NCBI GenBank assembly: GCA_963836775.1 | Contig: CAWIKR010000003.1 | Coordinates: 744,001-808,000 of the forward strand | DNA length: 64,000 nucleotides | Reading direction: 5' to 3' | Source of the DNA: DASQPR01 sp963836775 | GTDB taxonomy: Bacteria; Actinomycetota; Actinomycetes; Mycobacteriales; Micromonosporaceae | Part shown: positions 50,763 through 59,120 of the stretch, in pieces | Layout of the letters: every line of letters starts with the position of its first letter | Position numbering within the stretch: position 1 is the first letter of the stretch | Notes under the pieces: generated by a model | The model's database searches: none | What the model was told of the DNA's origin: nothing | The model's input: the letters and a program-made list of their open reading frames with translations, nothing else | Program-made: the position numbers and the translations under genes

Positions 50763-51265
50763 GTGCACCGACCGGTTCGGGAAGCTGGGCCGACTCCTAT
50801 CACGGGCAGCTGCGCGCCCTGGCCGGTGCGCGCCAATTGCTCTTCGTCGGCGCGCGCTGCGTCGTGCGCGATGCCGCCGGCCGCGTCCTGCTGATCCAGC
50901 GCTCCGACAACCAGATGTGGTCGCTGCCCGCGGGCGCGATGGAGCTGGGCGAGTCGATCGCCGACTGCGCGGTGCGCGAGCTTTTCGAAGAGACCGGCGT
51001 ACGCGCCACCGCCGTTACTCCGTTCGCGATCCACAGCGGTCCGGCGTATTCGGGCGTCAACATGTTCGGCGATCACAACCAGGTGTTCGCGACCGTGTTC
51101 CGGGTCGACGAGTGGACCGGTCCGGTCCACCGGCAGACCGATGAGACGCTGGACGCGGAGTTCTTCGCGCTCGATCAGCTGCCGGAGGCGCTGAGCCGGT
51201 CGGTCCGGGAGAGCCTCGAGGATCTCGCCACCTACGAAGCGACCGGCCACTTCACGGTCAAGTAG
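50759..51265 (+). CDS. NUDIX hydrolase
   Basis: A 168-residue hydrolase. The NUDIX box GAMELGESIADCAVRELFEE (about 60-79) is intact, after SLPAG and FVGARCVVRDAAGRVLLIQ. Family members cleave nucleoside diphosphate-linked compounds; the exact substrate is unclear. The GTG overlaps the GNAT stop by 4 bases; the frame further upstream lies inside the GNAT gene. Confidence 0.9.
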   Translation: MSAPTGSGSWADSYHGQLRALAGARQLLFVGARCVVRDAAGRVLLIQRSDNQMWSLPAGAMELGESIADCAVRELFEETGVRATAVTPFAIHSGPAYSGVNMFGDHNQVFATVFRVDEWTGPVHRQTDETLDAEFFALDQLPEALSRSVRESLEDLATYEATGHFTVK

Positions 51266-51384
51266 TCCACCGTCCGCGCCACGTGTGCGGGCGCCGTCGT
51301 GTCGACGCTGATCCACGCCACCGCGGCGCCCACGCTGGACCGTCGCTGGTGGCGAGATCTCGTCGATCGGCAACGGGTGCGGGG

Positions 51385-51770
51385 CGTGGCTTGACCTGGG
51401 TGCGGCGTGGGCTTGGCCCCGGGTGCGGCTTGGCCGCGAGTGCGGCGTGGCAGCGGGGTGCGGCGTGGCCTGGCCCCGGGTGCGGCGTGGCAGCGGGGTG
51501 CGGCGAGGCAGCGGCGTGGCAGCGGCGTGCGGCGTGGCAGCGGCGTGCGGCTTCGCCCCGGGTGCGGCTTGGCCGCGGGGTGCGGCGTGGCTTGGCCCCG
51601 GGTGCGGCTTGGCCGCGGGTGCGGCGTGGCTTGGCCCGGGCGCGGCTTGGCCGCGAGTGCGGCGTGGCAGCGGGGTGCGGCGAGGCTTGGCCCCGGGCTG
51701 CGGCTTGGCCGCGAGTGCGGCGGGTGGGGGGCTCGGCCCCGCGTGCGGCGTGCCTTGGCCGCGGGCATGC
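51385..51770. repeat. Low-complexity GC-rich repeat field
   Basis: Most of the 554-base gap between the NUDIX gene and rpmB consists of degenerate copies of GTGCGGCGTGGC, GGTGCGGCTTGGCC and GCCCCGGGTGCGG, arranged with a period near 20 and longer blocks near 40. Open frames cross it in several phases but encode only simple repeats. I see no gene here. Confidence 0.7.
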
Positions 51771-51804
51771 AAAAGCCGCGCCCCACACCTGGTGGAACGC
51801 GGCT
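51771..51804 (-). terminator. Intrinsic terminator of rpmB
   Basis: On the minus strand AGCCGCG (51804-51798) pairs with CGCGGCT (51780-51774), with an inner CCAC/GTGG stem, followed directly by TTTT. It lies 16 bases after the rpmB stop. Confidence 0.85.
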
Positions 51805-51819
51805 CAGCGAGCAGAAGCT

Positions 51820-52011
51820 TTAGCCCCGGACGACCTTGCCGGCCTTGAGGCAGGAGGTGCACACGTTCATGCGCTTGGTCGTGCCGCCACCAGCCGGGGT
51901 GCGCACGGTCTGGATGTTCGGGTTCCAGCGGCGGTTGGTCCGGCGGTGCGAGTGGGACACGTTGTGACCGAAGCCCGGCTTCTTGTTGCAGATGTCGCAC
52001 ACGGCAGCCAC
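51820..52011 (-). CDS. rpmB: 50S ribosomal protein L28 (zinc-binding form)
   Basis: A 63-residue L28. It has MAAVCDICNKKPGFGHNVSH and NVCTSCLKAGKV: the two CXXC pairs mark the zinc-ribbon (C+) form. AGGAGA lies 5 bases before the GTG. An intrinsic terminator follows. In many actinobacteria a zinc-independent paralogue is made under zinc limitation. Confidence 0.96.
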   Translation of the reverse strand: MAAVCDICNKKPGFGHNVSHSHRRTNRRWNPNIQTVRTPAGGGTTKRMNVCTSCLKAGKVVRG

Positions 52012-52271
52012 TGGTATCTCCTGGGTTGATCAGCTCGCAAGCGGTATCGCCGCGATCTTTGAACACGATTGTGCGGCCCGTCAGTCGGGCAACCTGGTCA
52101 GAGTACCCGATGACGCGGGCGGACGGCCAATTGGCCCACCCGCGACCGTGCCATATGAAGCTGGAGTCGCGCAGATCACCGTAGCCGACACTACGTGGCC
52201 GCTCATCCGCCCCCGGTCCAATTGCCGTGTCGCCGGTTCATCGACGCGCGAGGCGGACGGCGCACGCCGGG

Positions 52272-52412
52272 CCGCCGCCTGCCACCGCCCGTGCCGCCTG
52301 CCACGGCCCGTGCCGCCTGCCACGGCCCGTGCCGCCTGTCACCGTCCGTGCCGCCTGTCACCGTCCGTGCCGCCTGTCACCGTCCGTGCCGCCTGTCACC
52401 GTCCGTGCCCTC
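52272..52412. repeat. 19-bp tandem repeat, about seven copies
   Basis: Units of GTGCCGCCTGYCACSGYCC repeat with an exact 19-bp period between rpmB and the DAK2 gene. The later copies are nearly identical, suggesting recent slippage. No coding sense seen. Confidence 0.85.
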
Positions 52413-52444
52413 AAGATCGCTTCCCGTGGACGTATACGGCGGTT

Positions 52445-52517
52445 GGCGAAAAGCAACGGGCACCCAGTGCTGTCCCGCGGCCGGTTTCGCCGCACTGACT
52501 GCCCGTTGCTTTTCGCC
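52445..52517. repeat. Long hairpin with 18-bp perfect arms
   Basis: GGCGAAAAGCAACGGGCA (52445-52462) and its exact complement (52500-52517) flank a 37-base centre that has its own CAGTGC/GCACTG stem. Upstream of both rpmB and the DAK2 gene; role unknown. It joins directly to the next repeat. Confidence 0.8.
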
Positions 52518-52702
52518 ACCTCGCTGAAACTCGCCAAGATCTGGGATCTTGGTGGCAAGTCGCTGATGGCGGGCTGCCGTTTCGCCGCCTCGCTGAAACC
52601 GACCAAGATCTACGATCTTGGTGGCGGAGCCCCGGACGGCGAGCTCCCCATTGGTTCCGCCGCCTCGCTGAAACTCACCAGGATCTGCGATCTTCGTGGC
52701 CG
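52514..52702. repeat. Three 69-75 bp direct repeats with AAGATC palindromes
   Basis: Units begin at 52514, 52583 and 52658 with CGCCRCCTCGCTGAAAC, each followed by a small palindrome of the type CCAAGATC-N3-GATCTTGG. The palindromes recall the GATCTTG hairpins elsewhere in the window. Non-coding; possibly binding sites or terminator-like units. Confidence 0.8.
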
Positions 52703-52769
52703 GTCCTTGATCATTATGAGGTTATCGCTGCTATCGGCCAGGCTGTAGGAGCGATATCCCGGTAGTCGT

Positions 52770-53025
52770 GATTCGGCACCGGCACCCGGCACCCGGCACC
52801 CGCACCCGCACCCGGCGCCCGGCACCCTGACCCGGCACCTGCACCCGGACCTGGCGCGCGCACCGGCGCCGGTACCCGGCACCCGCACCCGGACCCGGCA
52901 CCTGCACCCGGTACCCGGCACCCGCACCCGGACCCGGCACCCGGACTCGGACCGGCACCCGGCACCCCACCCGGCACCCCACCCGGCACCCGCACCCGGC
53001 GCCCGGGACCCGGCACCCCGGCCGC
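52770..53025. repeat. CCCGGCAC-type simple repeat tract
   Basis: About 250 bases of degenerate CCCGGCAC and CCCGCAC units. The antisense frame reads only Arg/Val/Pro/Gly/Cys simple repeats. No gene. It completes a 1.16 kb non-coding stretch between rpmB and the DAK2 gene (52012-53171). Confidence 0.75.
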
Positions 53026-53157
53026 GCGTCCAGGCCGCCGCGACCACCGCCCGAAACGGCCCCCACACGCTCCGCCGCAATCCGGCCACTCGACGTCGCG
53101 AACCGGCACGGCGGCCACTCTGGCCTGCATCGCTCGCGACGTGTCGCATACCACCAG

Positions 53158-53163
53158 TAGGCT
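53158..53163 (+). promoter_or_regulatory. Leaderless -10 box, DAK2 gene
   Basis: TAGGCT is 8 bases before the GTG at 53172; no ribosome site is present. Confidence 0.45.
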
Positions 53164-53171
53164 TGCGATCT

Positions 53172-54800
53172 GTGCTGGAAAGTCTCGACGCGGACGCCGT
53201 GCGCCGGTGGTGCGCGATCAGTCTGGCGTCGCTGCGCCGACACCAGCAGGAGATCGACGAGCTCAACGTCTTTCCGGTGCCGGATGGTGACACCGGCACC
53301 AATCTGGTCCTGACCTTCACCTCGGCGGCCGAGCGCCTGGACTCCACTCCGCCCGCAGACCTGAAGACCACCCTCAGCGCGTTTGCGAGGGGCGCCCTCC
53401 TCGGCGCCCGGGGCAACTCCGGCGTGATCGCGTCCGAGCTGCTCAGCGGCTTGTCATCGGCGGTCGCGGTCAGCACCGCGGCGGGTCGCGACCTCGCTGC
53501 CGGCCTCAGCGAAGCGGCCGACGCCGCCTACCGTGCCGTCGCGACTCCGGTCGAGGGCACGATGCTGTCGGTGGCCCGGGCAGCGGCCGTCGCCGCCGCC
53601 GCGATCAACACCGACAACCTGGCCGAGGTCGCCCGAGCCGCCGCGTCCGGGGCCGCCGAAGCCCTCGCGAAGACGCCCGACCAGTTGGCGGCGCTGGCTC
53701 GGGCCGGAGTCGTCGACGCCGGCGGCCGCGGCCTGGTGGTGCTGCTGGACGCCCTGGTCGAGGTGGTCACCGGCGAGGTCAGCGAGCATCCGCTGGAGCC
53801 GATGAAGCGCCCGGCCAGCACGGTCCGCGAGTCCGGCTCGGCGGAGTTCGCGTTCGAGGTGCAGTTCCTCCTGGACGCGGAGGGTCCCGCTGTCGAGGAA
53901 CTGAAGGCGGCACTGTCGACGCTTGGTGACTCCCTGGCCGTGGTCGGCATCGGGCCGATGGCCACCGCCGCCGATGTCCCGACCTGGAATGTGCACGTCC
54001 ACGTCAATGACGTCGGCGCCGCCTTGGAGGCCGCGGTCAGCGTCGGGCGGCCGCACCGCATCTCGGTCACCCATTTCGCCACCCAGATCGCCGCCAACCA
54101 GCATGAGCCGGCCGCGATCGCACCGGCCGACGGCAGCGTGGCACACGCACCGCGGGCCACCGTGGTGGTCGCCGCCGGAGACGGGCTGGCCGCGCTGTTC
54201 GAGGCGGAGGGCGCCGTTGTGGTCCCCGGTCCGAACCCGTCGACAGCGGAGATCCTGCAGGCCATCCGGTCCACCGGCGTGCAGCGCGTGGTGATCCTCC
54301 CGAACATCGCAGCGACCCAGGCCACCGCCTCGGCGGCGGCCGCCGAGGCCCGGGCCGAAGGTGTCCGAGCCGCCGTGGTCCCGACCCGCTCGCCGGTGCA
54401 GGCACTGGCTGCCCTCGCCGTCCGGGATGCCGGTCGCCGCTTCGAAGACGACATCATCGCGATGGCCGAGGCCGCCGGTGCCTGCCGATATGCCGAAGTC
54501 ACCCACGCCAGCCGGGAAGCTCTCACGGTGGCCGGGCAGTGCCGGCCGGGCGATGTCCTGGCGCTGGTCGAGGGCGAAGTCAACATGATCGGCACGGACC
54601 TGCACGAGACCTGTCGGTCGCTGCTGGACCGGCTGCTGGCCGGCGGCGGCGAGTTGGTGACACTGATCATCGGGGAGCAGGCGCCGGACGGTTTCGCCGA
54701 CCATCTTCGCGACCATCTGGCCCAGCACTGGCCGTTCGTCGAAGCGCAGATCTATGACGGCGGCCAACCGCACCATCCGCTGCTGGTGGGCATCGAGTGA
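53172..54800 (+). CDS. DAK2-domain protein (FakA/YloV-like kinase)
   Basis: A 542-residue protein. Its N-terminal DhaL/DAK2 domain (about 5-200) has ELNVFPVPDGDTGTNLVLTF, with the metal-binding aspartates, and GARGNSGVIASELLSGL. The C-terminal half (about 290-542) is a conserved FakA middle/C-terminal region, with RVVILPNIAATQATASAAA and VVPTRSPVQALAALAV. FakA in Firmicutes phosphorylates fatty acids bound to FakB; the partner is not in this window. GTG at 53172 gives the usual MLESLDADAV start. Its stop overlaps the recG start (GTGA). Confidence 0.88.
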   Translation: MLESLDADAVRRWCAISLASLRRHQQEIDELNVFPVPDGDTGTNLVLTFTSAAERLDSTPPADLKTTLSAFARGALLGARGNSGVIASELLSGLSSAVAVSTAAGRDLAAGLSEAADAAYRAVATPVEGTMLSVARAAAVAAAAINTDNLAEVARAAASGAAEALAKTPDQLAALARAGVVDAGGRGLVVLLDALVEVVTGEVSEHPLEPMKRPASTVRESGSAEFAFEVQFLLDAEGPAVEELKAALSTLGDSLAVVGIGPMATAADVPTWNVHVHVNDVGAALEAAVSVGRPHRISVTHFATQIAANQHEPAAIAPADGSVAHAPRATVVVAAGDGLAALFEAEGAVVVPGPNPSTAEILQAIRSTGVQRVVILPNIAATQATASAAAAEARAEGVRAAVVPTRSPVQALAALAVRDAGRRFEDDIIAMAEAAGACRYAEVTHASREALTVAGQCRPGDVLALVEGEVNMIGTDLHETCRSLLDRLLAGGGELVTLIIGEQAPDGFADHLRDHLAQHWPFVEAQIYDGGQPHHPLLVGIE

Positions 54801-57002
54801 CCACGCTGACCCTGGACACCGACCTGGTCACCGCGCTCGGCGCGACCAACGCCGCCGTGCTGGACAAGCACTTCGGCATGACCACGGTCCGAGACCTGCT
54901 CTATCACGTCCCGCGCCGCTACGGCGAGCGCGGCGAGCCGGCCGACCTGGCCAAGCTGCAGATCGGCGACCAGGTCACGGTGCTCGGGCAGATCGTGCGG
55001 ATCGCCGACCGGAAGTTCCCGTCCAAGAAGAATCCGCGAGTCATGGACCAGATGCGGACCGTCACCATCACCGATGGCTCCGGCGGCCGCCTGACGCTGA
55101 CCTACTTCGGCAAGATGGTCAACATCACCCGCAGCATGGCCGAGGGGCGCTGGGGCCTGTTCGCCGGCAAGGTCACCGAATTCCGCGGCACGCGCCAGCT
55201 CAGCACTCCGGCGTTCCAGCTGCTGCGAGCCGGCGGCAAGGATGAGGCCGAGGATGCGATCGAGGAGTTCGCGGATGCGCTGATCCCGATCTACCCGGCC
55301 GTCAAGGAGGTCACCACCTGGCAGATCAGCCAGATGGTCGGCAAAGTGCTGAAAAACCTCGGCAGCGTCACCGATCCGGTCCCGGCGAGCGTCCGCGCCG
55401 AGCGCAACCTGATGTCCCTTCGGGACGCGCTGCACGACATCCATCGCCCGGAGAGCCGCCCCGCGCTCGGCGCCGCGATCAAGCGCCTGAAGTGGGACGA
55501 GGCTTTCGCCGTACAGCTAACTCTCGTGCAGCGCCGCAATCGGGCCGCGCTGTGGCCGGCGACGCCGCGCCCACCACGCGCGTCGGGCCTGCTGGAACGC
55601 TTTGACGCGCAACTGCCTTATGAATTGACCAAGGGTCAGCGGCGAGTCGGCGCGGAGATCTCGGGTGAGCTGGCCAAACCGCACCCGATGCACCGGCTGT
55701 TGCAGGGTGAGGTGGGTTCCGGCAAGACCGTTTGCGCGCTGCGCGCCATGCTGCAGGTGGTCGATTCCGGTGGACAGACCGCGTTGCTGGCACCGACCGA
55801 GGTTCTCGCCGTGCAGCACCTGCGCAGCCTGCAGGCCCTGCTCGGATCGCTGGGCCGAGCCGGTGAGCTGGACGGCGACCCGGACGGCACCCGCCTCGCC
55901 TTCGTCAGCGGGTCGCTGTCCGCGGCCGCGCGCCGGGCCGCACTCGCCGACATCGCCTCCGGCGATTCCAAGATCGTTGTGGGTACGCATGCCCTCCTCT
56001 ACGAAGGCGTGGACTTCGACGATCTGGGTCTGATCGTCGTCGACGAGCAGCACCGCTTCGGTGTCGAGCAGCGGGATGCGTTGCGTGCCAAGGCCCACAC
56101 GCCACCACACGTGCTGGTCATGACGGCGACGCCGATCCCGCGCACGGTCGCGATGACGGTCTTCGGTGACCTGGAGACGTCGACGCTGTCGGAGCTGCCG
56201 CTCGGCCGGTCGCCGATCGCTTCGCACGTGGTTCCGGCCGCCGACAAGCCGGCCTACCTGGACCGGGCCTGGCGCCGGATCCGCGAAGAGGTGGACGCCG
56301 GCCATCAGGCCTACATCGTGTGTCCCCGGATCGGCGCGGACAGCGCCGAGGAGCCTGGGGAAGACCTCGAAGAGGAGGAGTCGCGGCGGCCGCCGCTGGC
56401 GGTGACCGAGGTGGCGCCGCTGCTCGCTGACGGACCGCTGCACGGCTTGCGGATCGGCGTCCTGCACGGCCGGATGCCGTCCGACGACAAGGACGCTGTG
56501 ATGCGGTCGTTCTCGGCGGGCCAGCTGGACGTGCTGGTCGCGACCACGGTGATCGAGGTCGGAGTGGACGTCCCCAATGCCACCGTGATGGTGGTCCTGG
56601 ATGCCGATCGGTTCGGTGTCTCACAGTTGCACCAACTCCGCGGCCGGGTCGGCCGGGGGCAGGCGCCGGGCCTGTGCCTGCTGGTGACCGAGGCGGACGC
56701 CGAATCGCCGGCCCGCGAGCGGCTCGACGCCGTGGCCGCCACGCTGGACGGGTTCCGGCTCGCCGAGATCGACCTGGAGCAGCGGCGCGAAGGCGACGTG
56801 CTCGGCTCGGCCCAGTCCGGCAAGCAGAAGTCGCTCGCGGCTGCTCTCGCTCAAACGCGACGCCGACCTCATCGGCGCGGCTCGCGCGGCTGCCGAAGCG
56901 GTCCTCTCCGAGGACCCGGAGCTCGACAATCACCCCGAGTTGAAGGCGTCGATGGCGGCTCTGGTCGATGATGAGCGTGCCGAATACCTGGACAAGGGGT
57001 GA
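54797..57002 (+). CDS. recG: ATP-dependent DNA helicase RecG (3' frameshift)
   Basis: Rescues stalled replication forks and branch-migrates Holliday junctions. It has the N-terminal wedge OB-fold (about 55-160), Walker A LLQGEVGSGKTVCALRA, DEQHRFGVEQRDALR (DEQH box), MTATPIPRTVAMTVFGD and QLRGRVGRGQAPGLC. At 56834-56837 the frame shifts by one base: downstream, the +1 frame encodes the expected RecG tail (LLSLKRDADLIGAARAAAEA to ERAEYLDKG) and ends at 57002. Correcting it gives 734 residues. As read, the last 54 residues are wrong. The GTG overlaps the DAK2 gene. Confidence 0.93.
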
Positions 57003-57009
57003 GTGACCG

Positions 57010-57573
57010 GTGAGCCGGATCATCGCGGGGACCTATGGCGGCCGGCGCCTGTCCACCCCGGACGGCACCGACACCCGGCCCACCTCGGACCGCGTACGCG
57101 AGGCGCTGTTCAGCTCCCTCGACGCCGCTAACCTGCTCTACGGCCACCGGTTCCTGGACCTCTACGCGGGCAGCGGCGCGGTCGGGCTGGAGGCCGCGTC
57201 CCGGGGCGCCGACCATGTGCTCCTGGTCGAGTCCGACCCCCGGGCGGCGCGGGTGCTGCGCGCCAACGTCGAGGCGCTCAAGGCGGCCGGCACGGTCACC
57301 ATCTCCGCCGGTCGGGTCTCCAGCACGCTCGCCGGCGGCCCGATCGGCGGCGCCTACGACGTGGTGTTCGCCGATCCGCCGTACGCGGTCGATGAGGAGG
57401 AGGTCACCGCGATGCTGCGGGACCTGGTTCAGCACGAGTGGCTGGCGCCGGATGCGGTGCTGATCATCGAGCGGTCCAAGCGCTCGCGGGAACCCGACTG
57501 GGTGGACGGGATCACCGGCGACCGCTCTCGGCGGTACGGCGAGACCGTGCTTTGGTACGGTCGCCGATCGTGA
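57010..57573 (+). CDS. rsmD: 16S rRNA (guanine(966)-N(2))-methyltransferase
   Basis: Methylates G966 of 16S rRNA. The 187-residue Rossmann methyltransferase has RIIAGTYGGRRLSTPDGTDT, TRPTSDRVREALFSSLD, FLDLYAGSGAVGLEAASRGA and the catalytic VFADPPYAV. It starts 8 bases after the corrected recG stop (GTG), and its stop overlaps the coaD start. Confidence 0.96.
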   Translation: MSRIIAGTYGGRRLSTPDGTDTRPTSDRVREALFSSLDAANLLYGHRFLDLYAGSGAVGLEAASRGADHVLLVESDPRAARVLRANVEALKAAGTVTISAGRVSSTLAGGPIGGAYDVVFADPPYAVDEEEVTAMLRDLVQHEWLAPDAVLIIERSKRSREPDWVDGITGDRSRRYGETVLWYGRRS

Positions 57574-58064
57574 ACACGACGACGCGCCGTGCCGTGTGCC
57601 CCGGATCGTTTGACCCGGTCACGAACGGCCACCTGGACATCTTCGGCCGGGCCAGCCGCCTCTACGATGAGGTGATCGTGGCCGTCCTGGTCAACCAGAC
57701 GAAGACCGGTCTCTTCAGTCACGAGGAGCGGATCGAGATGCTCGAGGCGGTCACCGCCGAGTTCTCGAACGTACGCATCGCCTCGTTCCAGGGCCTGCTC
57801 GTCGACTTCTGCCGAGATCAGGGCGTGTCGGTGGTGGTGAAGGGGCTGCGCGCGGTCACCGACTTCGACTACGAGCTGAAGATGGCTCAGATGAACTTCG
57901 GCCTGTCCGGGCTGGAGACGTTGTTCATGCCGACCAATCCGCTCTACTCGTTCGTGTCGTCCAGCCTGATCAAGGACGTCGCGAAGTGGGGTGGGGACAT
58001 GTCGCCGCACGTGCCGCCGATCGTCGTGGAGCGGCTCCAGGCAAAGCTGCGCGACGGTCACTAA
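57570..58064 (+). CDS. coaD: Phosphopantetheine adenylyltransferase
   Basis: Fourth step of coenzyme A synthesis. The 164-residue protein has the nucleotidyltransferase motif CPGSFDPVTNGHLDIFGRA, VVVKGLRAVTDFDYELKMAQ and the signature FVSSSLIKDVAKWGGD. The GTG overlaps the rsmD stop (GTGA). A weak hairpin with a T-run follows at about 58097-58120. The 300 bases to the next gene hold no other feature I can recognise. Confidence 0.96.
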   Translation: MNTTTRRAVCPGSFDPVTNGHLDIFGRASRLYDEVIVAVLVNQTKTGLFSHEERIEMLEAVTAEFSNVRIASFQGLLVDFCRDQGVSVVVKGLRAVTDFDYELKMAQMNFGLSGLETLFMPTNPLYSFVSSSLIKDVAKWGGDMSPHVPPIVVERLQAKLRDGH

Positions 58065-58364
58065 CCGCTGGCTGCCCGCCTGACCGGCGGCGCTAAACGA
58101 CCCGTTCGGAGCGTCTTTTTGCGCCCGACGGCCCACCAGCCGGGCCAGGCGTCAGGGAAAGATGAGCCAAGATCCGGGGCGGCCGGAGTTGCTCGCACTC
58201 GCGTCTCGACGGCGGCGTGAAGGTGAGCCGGCCAAGAGCCCGGAATAGTGGCCGAAATGTGAATAAGTGTCAGTTCGGATTGAGCCGCCCGGCGCGCCCG
58301 GACCGGCAATATGGACTGCGGCCCGCATGATGGGTTAAGCGACAGGCAGGACAGGAGACACACG

Positions 58365-58862
58365 GTGGACCCGCTCGACCGGATCGACGAGATCATCGCG
58401 ATGGTGGAAGGCGCCCGTTCGGTGCCGATGTCGCGCAACTGCATCCTGGATCGGGCTGAGATCATCGGGCTGTTGGACCAGCTTCGCGTCGAGCTGCCCG
58501 GAGAGATGCGGCGCGCCATGGCGTTGCTGGAGGAGCGCGACAACATCCTCGACGCCGGCAAGCGCGAAGCCGACCGGATCATCCGCGAGGGCGAGTCTGA
58601 GCATGCCCGCCTGGTGTCCATCAACGAGATCACGGTCTCGGCGGAGCACGAGGCCAACCGGCTGGTCTCCGACGCCCGGGCCGAGTCTCAGCGCCTGCGC
58701 GAAGAGGTCGACGACTATGTGGACACCGCGCTCGCCAACTTCGAGCAGTTCCTGACCCGGTCGCTGGCCTCGATCGAGCGTGGTCGCGACAAGATGCATG
58801 CGCTGCGCGAGATCGGCACGTTCGCCACGACCGAGGTGGACGACCGGCCGCTGCCGTTCTGA
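58365..58862 (+). CDS. sepIVA: SepIVA-like coiled-coil septation protein
   Basis: A 165-residue protein. Mycobacterial SepIVA (Rv2927c) is a DivIVA-domain cell-division factor encoded just upstream of the DUF177-rpmF-rnc genes, as here. The sequence matches at both ends (LDRIDEIIAMVEGARSVPMS, EVDDYVDTALANFEQFLTRS), but the long coiled coil of about 80 residues in the middle is missing, so this is a short form. AGGAGA precedes the GTG at 58365. The role in septum placement is inferred by homology and position. Confidence 0.8.
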   Translation: MDPLDRIDEIIAMVEGARSVPMSRNCILDRAEIIGLLDQLRVELPGEMRRAMALLEERDNILDAGKREADRIIREGESEHARLVSINEITVSAEHEANRLVSDARAESQRLREEVDDYVDTALANFEQFLTRSLASIERGRDKMHALREIGTFATTEVDDRPLPF

Positions 58863-58974
58863 CGCTCGGATCTCGGCCGTTCTGGCTGGCGGCTGGGGCA
58901 CCCGGCAGTTGCCGTCCTGGTGCCGCCGCCATCTGCGCGCCTGGCTGTCCGCTGCCGCCCGGCACCAGCGGTTC

Positions 58975-59070
58975 TGATCAAGTGCGGCAGCAGGTGCAAG
59001 ATCTCGTGCAGGCAGGGTCGCCAGAGCGTTCCGAGTGCTCAAGATCAGGCACTTGATCATGGAGGCGGGG
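58975..59070. repeat. Imperfect inverted repeat including dispersed repeat copy 2
   Basis: TGATCAAGTGC (58975-58985) and GCACTTGATCA (59049-59059) are perfect complements. The right part (59039-59070) is the second copy of the dispersed repeat first seen at 3309. It lies between the SepIVA-like gene and the IS element; the rest of this 337-base gap (58863-59199) holds the hairpin and left IS end. Confidence 0.55.
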
Positions 59071-59105
59071 GACCTGCGAGGCTTCGTTGGATCTTGAACG
59101 TTTGT

Positions 59106-59120
59106 CGCCGTTGACGAACG
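59106..59120. repeat. Target-site duplication, left copy
   Basis: CGCCGTTGACGAACG directly precedes the IS left end and is repeated immediately after the right end at 60464-60478, a 15-bp direct repeat. Its length is in the range known for IS481 elements, and both copies are exact, which implies recent insertion. Confidence 0.85.

Noticed and set aside
51290..51820. Open frames across the GC-rich repeat field
   Set aside because: Several phases are open only because the repeat lacks stops; products are simple Ala/Arg/Gly/Trp repeats.
52714..53243. Antisense frames rich in VRVRVPG and GAGCR
   Set aside because: They translate a simple CCCGGCAC repeat and overlap the DAK2 gene start; no protein-like sequence.
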